Shown here: piece by piece, positions 7,993-12,036 of the stretch
How positions within the stretch are numbered: the first letter of the stretch is position 1
Layout: each line of letters starts with the position of its first letter
Assembly (NCBI GenBank): GCA_002077045.2
Contig: KZ111147.1
Coordinates: 1,532,743-1,544,778 of the forward strand
From: Rachicladosporium sp. CCFEE 5018
Taxonomy: Eukaryota; Ascomycota; Dothideomycetes; Cladosporiales; Cladosporiaceae
Direction of reading: 5' to 3'
Length of the DNA: 12,036 bases
Notes under the pieces: generated by a model
The model's input: only the letters and a program-made list of their open reading frames with translations
Told to the model about the DNA's origin: nothing
The model's database searches: none
Program-made: the position numbers and the translations under genes

Positions 7993-9776
7993 ATGGGCAA
8001 CTCGGAGAGCAAAGAGAAGGACAAGGACCACCGCACTGCTGCAACGGGAAGTCCTGCTGTCGCGCGGCATGCGCGGAAGAAAGAGAGTGCACACAGCTTG
8101 AGTTCGGCGTCGGCATCACATGCTAGCAGCAGTAACACCCCGCCGCCGCTTCCTACGAGTTCACTCATATCCACCACCACATCAGCATCACACACCACAC
8201 AACACTCCCGCGCGCATGCGACGGCCATCCCCACCATCAGCCCGGCATCGTCGCACAACCTACAATCCACGACCGCTGCTTACAGCACGCGGCCGCTGAC
8301 CCCAGGCGACGGCAACGCAACCCTCACGCCGAACGACTCGGCCATCAGTCAGCTCCAAGACTCGCAACACACAATGGGTTCCTCTCAGTCCAAGGATGCC
8401 GCTCATGGGCGCCCCACTACCCTACCCACCACCGCCACTTCACCACGCCCTTCATCCACCGACCCTGCCATCGCTGAGGTGCAGAGCCCCGACTTCCCCT
8501 CAGACTCGCCCTCCGCTCACCCAGTGGACGTGCCCTCAGTTCCCACCTTCCGCCGCACAAGCCTCGACAACACCTACCCCGCACCAGATCCGAACAGCAT
8601 CGGATCACCCTACGGACTACCGCCTTCAGACTTCAGCAGACCGCCTAGACTGCCGCTGCCGATAGATGAAGAGGGTCATGTCCCGGGATCCCCCATCATT
8701 TCCCCACAAGACCTCGTTTCGCCTGTCGAGGGCGAGCTCGAGGGTCTGCCACGTCGCACCTCCGTCCTCAGCGCTAACACTGTTGATGATGAAGATGCAC
8801 TGGACAATGAGGCATACACTACTGCCGAGGCGGTGGATGTGCCCAAGGTGCCTACCAAGGTCGAGTGGCGTGGACCTGGGGACAAGATCTTCGTCACGGG
8901 CACCTTCGTCAGCTGGGAGCGCAAGTTCAAGTTGACGAGGAGCAAGGAGAAGCCTGGCGTGTTCAGCGCGGTGATTGGGCTGAAGCCGGGGACGCATCAT
9001 ATCAAGTTTCTGGTGGATGGAGATATGATGACTTCGAACGATATGCCCACGACTGTCGACTTCACCAACATTCTAGTCAACTACATCGAGGTTGTCGCGC
9101 CATTGCCTGGAGACTCTGCTCCACCTTCTGCAACGGCGGAGAAGCAGCCTCTGCCTGGCACCGCTGCTGCTGTTGGCCAGTCGCCAGGTACTGCCGACAA
9201 CGTCAAGCCTCTCGACATCCGCACTGTTGCTCGTCCCTCTGACAGCGCCAAACACACCACCGACAAGCAGCCTAGCGCCGCCATCCCCATCTCCGGGACA
9301 GCCGCCCACAGCACCTCCTCCGTCAAGTCTTCGCGCTCCGCATCCAAAGGCGTTCCTCTCCCAAAGGCCATCATTCCGCCTGCGACCTACACTCAAGCCA
9401 TCCCACAATTCCTCGTTGACCTCGACACCTACAACGATCGCAAGTCCGAAGGCTACCGTCGCTGCGACAGCGTTGTGAAGACCCTCCCTCAGCCGCCGAG
9501 TCTGCCAGGCTTCTTGGGCAAGTCGATCCTGAACGGCACGACGCCGCACAAGGACGACGCGTCGGTGCTAATCATGCCGAATCACACTGTGCTCAATCAT
9601 CTGGCTACTAGCTCGATCAAGAGTGGGGTGTTGGCTACGAGTGGGACGACGAGATATAAGCGGAAGGTCAGTACTGGGTTGGTATTGGAGATAAAATGAG
9701 AATAGTGAGCTGACTTTGTGTGTTTTGGCAGTTCCTCACAACCATCATGTACAGGCCTACCAGCATGGACGCTTGA
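7993..9776 (+). CDS. SNF1/AMPK protein kinase complex, beta subunit
   Basis: Exon 1 is 7993-9666 and exon 2 is 9732-9776 (14 codons plus stop), giving 572 residues. The 65-nt intron has donor GTCAGT and acceptor TTGGCAG. The beta subunit is the scaffold that joins the kinase alpha and gamma subunits and steers the complex in the cell (Gal83/Sip1/Sip2 in yeast). The start at 7993 is the first in-frame ATG and gives MGNSESKEK, a classical N-myristoylation signal. A long Ser/Thr/Pro-rich disordered region follows, then a fungal-type SRPPRLPLPIDEE..GSPIISP segment at about 214-237. A CBM48 glycogen-binding domain lies at about 290-368 (KIFVTGTFVSW, HHIKFLVDGD, LVNYIEV). The C-terminal complex-interaction domain runs from about 466 (YTQAIPQFLVDLD, PPSLPGFLGKSILN, LNHLATSSIKSGVL) and is completed only by the tiny exon 2 (FLTTIMYRP). 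A second MGxxxSK start-like motif lies in frame at residue 128. Retaining the intron would replace the last 14 residues with ten others. Confidence 0.95.
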
Positions 9777-9944
9777 GGGATAATGAAGCCTAAAAATTCA
9801 ACCTCACCAAAGTTTAGGCAAACGCCTTATTGCGCTACATGGAAGTACCGCGTTCTTGTCGCAGCCCTGGAACGCCTGTGGCCCACTACGCCACAGCAGC
9901 GTGTTGCGCATGAGCGGCAAATTGCGTTACAGTTTGCGGTCACC

Positions 9945-9995
9945 CAGCAGCATACAGCACAGCACACAGCACCGCACCCAGCACAACAACAGCAT
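9945..9995 (+). repeat. CAGCA-rich low-complexity tract
   Basis: Imperfect tandem copies of CAGCA/CACAGCA fill about 50 bases. It is simple sequence, with no domain or site attached. Confidence 0.55.
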
Positions 9996-10079
9996 CGATA
10001 CACCCTAGCATTTCCTCCCGGTCTCCGACTCGCATCGACTGCACTACCCACCTGGCCCTCGCATCTGAGCGCACCGCTC

Positions 10080-10105
10080 GGAGCTGGAGCTGGAGCCGGA
10101 GCTCG
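10080..10105 (+). repeat. Short GGAGCT/GGAGCC tandem repeat
   Basis: Four imperfect hexamers (GGAGCT, GGAGCT, GGAGCC, GGAGCT) in a row. This is short simple sequence in a region without a supported gene. Confidence 0.5.
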
Positions 10106-10536
10106 CATACTAACGTCGAGGGGCAAAGCAAACCGCGAAAAGCGCATAGCGCGACGCGAGGAGCGAAGAGCGAATATAAATATCGCGACTTTTTGGGGAG
10201 GCATTGAGCGTGCTTATACGGTGACGGGGACGACCCAAGGACGGGAGCGATGGAAGCTATAGATTTGATTCCCCTGAGGTGCGCAAAAAGAGGAGAACTG
10301 ATGAAGAAAGGGGAGGAAGGGGATCGGCAGGCCGTATATACCCAATGCGAAAGTGTGAAAAGTTCATTTAGTCTTCTCAGTGTGGATTGTGCTTAGGGCG
10401 GTGTAGCCTCGCCTGTGTAAGCGTTGTGTTAACAGTGTGCCGGTGCAAGAGGAAAGCTTGTGAAGGTTCCAGGGTCAGCGTAGTGACTGTGCCACCCAGC
10501 CATGTATTCTCGTCATGCTTCCCTCTGCACATGCGT

Positions 10537-10955
10537 CTATAAGCGCTCGAGCGGTCTGCCAACGTCTAACGAGTACAGGCCCGTCTCTTCCGTAAGACTC
10601 TCAAACGCATTTCGCCTTATCATGCCGGTCAGCCATCTTCCCAGTGCTGCGTCCTGCTCCCGATGTTCTGACTGCTCCCTGTTCCAGGCTCGACGGTAAC
10701 TGCATCCACGTTACCCACATTCCAAACACGCCCCAACGGGCTCTGCCTCCTCTTCCACACATTCCTCCCCTTCAACCCCGCCCGAGTCCTCTTCTTTCTC
10801 GTCCACTCGACTTCGCCCTGCGCGTCGCGGCCTGGCATCACCGTGCCCTCGCCTTCGGCCATGCGCGTGTCGAGGAGATCGAAAATGCGGTCATATGGGA
10901 TCGGGAGCGGGAAGGCGAGGAGTGTGGTTGTTGGTGATTCGAAGGCTGGGAGGGA
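10537..10955 (-). CDS. Candidate coding segment downstream of, and in frame with, the PEX3 stop
   Basis: After the PEX3 TAG (10958-10956) the same frame continues for 108 codons, to a TGA at 10631-10629. About 80 percent of codons end in G or C over 10862-10719, which looks coding. Readable parts include LLAFPLPIPYDRIFDLLDTR, then a basic stretch EVEWTRKKRTRAGLKGRNVW and SPLGRVW. A possible 68-nt intron (donor GTAACG at 10714, acceptor GACGCAG ending at 10647) would join it to a further open exon at 10646-10537 reading LGRWLTGMIRRNAFESLTEE and ending at TAG. Three models fit: an alternative 3' exon or stop readthrough of PEX3; a separate small gene starting at the ATG at 10862 (85 residues with the intron); or a decayed remnant. 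CTAAT followed by CTAG and CCCAG just before the segment could be a splice acceptor, but no good donor was found in PEX3. I do not recognise the protein. Confidence 0.42.
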
Positions 10956-12036
10956 CTAGCTTCCAGCATTAGCCGAAGGGCCGGTGGCGAGAGTATGAGT
11001 GAGTGATTCGTCAATGGGGTGAGTGAGCACGTTGTCGACTTCGTCGACTGTCGTCGGGGGTACTTCGACTGGCGCAGGGGCGAAAGAGGAAGAGGCGTAG
11101 GTTGGGACTTCTGTTGAGTCTTCAGATTGGGCGGTGGGCTGGCCGTCTTCGGCTGCTATGGCGTTTCGCCAAGCTTGTTCGAAAGCTGGTGGCGACTGTG
11201 CTGGCTCCGTTGTGGCTTCTGGCTCTGCAGCGGCCTCCCGCTCAGCCAGACCCGCCAGGACATCGTCCTCGTCCTCGTCCGGGCTCGGAGCATCTACCAG
11301 TTCCCCGCTTTCGTAAAGCGGTGACGTCTCAGCTTGTGCCTTCTCGCGCTCTTGCTGCTGCTCTACGACCTCGCTTTCAAAGTTGCTGCTGTACACTACT
11401 GCAGCAAAACTCTCCAATTCTCCAACATTGTTCATGGCGTTCAAGTAGCCGTTTCCGAGCCCTTCTTGGGCGGCACCGCCACTCAGAGCGTCGAGCTCGC
11501 CGCTACCAATGAGCATCGCGTGAGCCTGACGGCAGAATACAGGGAGGATAGTAGCGAGCTTACGCGTTGCTTCAGGAGGCGGAGTGGATGGTAGCTCAGT
11601 GATCCTGGGAACGAGTGTGGCTGGTGGAGGTTGCGCGAAGGCTTCCGTCGCGAGGCGGTTGTCGGTCAGATGCGAGAACCCTGCGTCCAAGAGGTTTGTG
11701 AGGACTACATGGAAGGTGGGTGAGTCTATGAGGTCGGATGTCTCGTCTAGTAATCTTCTCAACGGCGCCGAGATCTCGGGTGGAGTCTCTGACGGAGGTG
11801 AGGGCGAAGGCGAAGGCGAAGCATCGGCTGATTGCTGGGACTGCGAGAGTACGAATAGCTCGTCATCCTTGGGTGGAAGGAGATCTGCAAGCCAATTCGT
11901 TGATAGCCGGGCTTCAGGTGAGGCGCCCTCGATCTTCTCGCGGATCTGCATGAGCAGTGCGCCAGTACGAGGCAGAGTCATGTCTTCGCGTATATTGACA
12001 GGATTGAAGACTTCGCGGACTGCTGTCAGGACTCGC
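10956..12036 (-). CDS. PEX3: Peroxin-3, peroxisomal membrane biogenesis protein (5' partial)
   Basis: The minus-strand frame is open from the right edge (first full codon 12035-12033) to TAG at 10958-10956, giving 359 residues of the C-terminal part. PEX3 is the peroxisomal membrane receptor for PEX19 and its cargo membrane proteins. Family landmarks are seen in order: REVFNPVNI.. near the edge, TNWLADLLPP, LRRLLDETSDLIDSPTFHVV followed by LTNLLDAGFSHL, ITELPSTPP with KLATILPVFCRQAHAM, and NVGELESFAAVVYSSNFESE. The N-terminal membrane anchor is outside the window. After the conserved core (about position 11371) comes a tail of about 137 residues that is acidic and rich in Glu, Ala, Pro and Ser, probably disordered. 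A short SPSPSPSP run interrupts the core. The ATG at 11981 is internal, because family sequence continues upstream of it. The gene converges on SNF1 beta. Confidence 0.87.
   Translation of the reverse strand, partial: RVLTAVREVFNPVNIREDMTLPRTGALLMQIREKIEGASPEARLSTNWLADLLPPKDDELFVLSQSQQSADASPSPSPSPPSETPPEISAPLRRLLDETSDLIDSPTFHVVLTNLLDAGFSHLTDNRLATEAFAQPPPATLVPRITELPSTPPPEATRKLATILPVFCRQAHAMLIGSGELDALSGGAAQEGLGNGYLNAMNNVGELESFAAVVYSSNFESEVVEQQQEREKAQAETSPLYESGELVDAPSPDEDEDDVLAGLAEREAAAEPEATTEPAQSPPAFEQAWRNAIAAEDGQPTAQSEDSTEVPTYASSSFAPAPVEVPPTTVDEVDNVLTHPIDESLTHTLATGPSANAGS

Larger units (their letters stand above)
9777..10536. other. Region between SNF1 beta and the PEX3 side, no supported gene
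   Basis: About 760 bases, probably 3' flank of SNF1 beta. A 159-codon open frame at 9783-10262 starts 6 bases after the SNF1 beta stop, but its third-position composition is not coding-like, and it is built largely from a CAGCA-rich tract and a GGAGCT repeat, so I do not call it a gene. TATAAATAT near 10174 is a TATA-like element with no matching gene. No tRNA or convincing snoRNA was seen. Confidence 0.45.

Noticed and set aside
9073..9549. 158-codon minus-strand open frame inside SNF1 beta
   Set aside because: It is antisense to a conserved coding region, a shadow of its GC-rich third positions.
9783..10262. 159-codon plus-strand open frame just after SNF1 beta
   Set aside because: Third-position composition is near random, and much of it is CAGCA and GGAGCT simple sequence. 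There is no motif and no splice signal. It is most likely 3' flank.
1..12036. Biosynthetic gene cluster (transcription factor plus P450)
   Set aside because: No backbone synthase, transporter or further tailoring enzyme is present, and the neighbours include housekeeping genes (SNF1 beta, PEX3).
1..12036. tRNA, rRNA, transposon or CRISPR content
   Set aside because: Scanning by eye found no tRNA B-box with a matching A-box, no transposase or reverse-transcriptase motif, no long terminal repeats and no regular spaced repeats.

Overview
The window looks like nuclear DNA of a filamentous ascomycete (Pezizomycotina; Dothideomycetes is my best guess, from gene content and style only). The genes carry short introns (51-70 nt) with GT..AG ends, start contexts are eukaryotic, and the identifiable proteins are typical of filamentous fungi: a fungal-specific transcription factor, a CYP7/CYP8-like P450, an AMPK/SNF1 beta subunit and PEX3. 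I see no transposon, rRNA, tRNA or CRISPR array.

Layout, left to right. (1) 1-1944 (+): the C-terminal part of a fungal-specific transcription factor whose zinc-cluster end lies outside the window, with one 62-nt intron. (2) 2559-3080 (+) and 3586-4228 (+): two small spliced genes that are diverged tandem paralogues. They share intron position, intron phase and a conserved C-terminal block (23 of 41 residues identical by hand alignment). I do not recognise the family. (3) 5090-6888 (+): a membrane-anchored cytochrome P450 with an intron inside the heme-binding loop. (4) 6905-7470 (-): a 169-residue unrecognised multi-pass membrane protein, spliced, converging on the P450 with only 16 bases between stop codons. 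(5) 7993-9776 (+): the SNF1/AMPK beta subunit, with an N-myristoylation-type start, a CBM48 glycogen-binding domain and a C-terminal interaction domain completed by a tiny last exon. (6) 10956-12036 (-): the C-terminal two thirds or so of PEX3, running off the right edge. Just past its stop codon the same frame stays open with coding-like codon use (10955 down to about 10537), possibly an alternative 3' exon or an overlooked small gene.

The genes do not form an obvious pathway or biosynthetic cluster. The membrane protein and SNF1 beta are divergent and share a 522-bp upstream region with a CCAAT box. SNF1 signalling and peroxisome biogenesis both belong to growth on non-fermentable carbon, but their adjacency here is only suggestive.

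The points most worth checking are the tandem paralogue pair, the open frame after the PEX3 stop, the second in-frame myristoylation-type start in SNF1 beta, and a strong G-quadruplex motif directly after the stop of the second paralogue.
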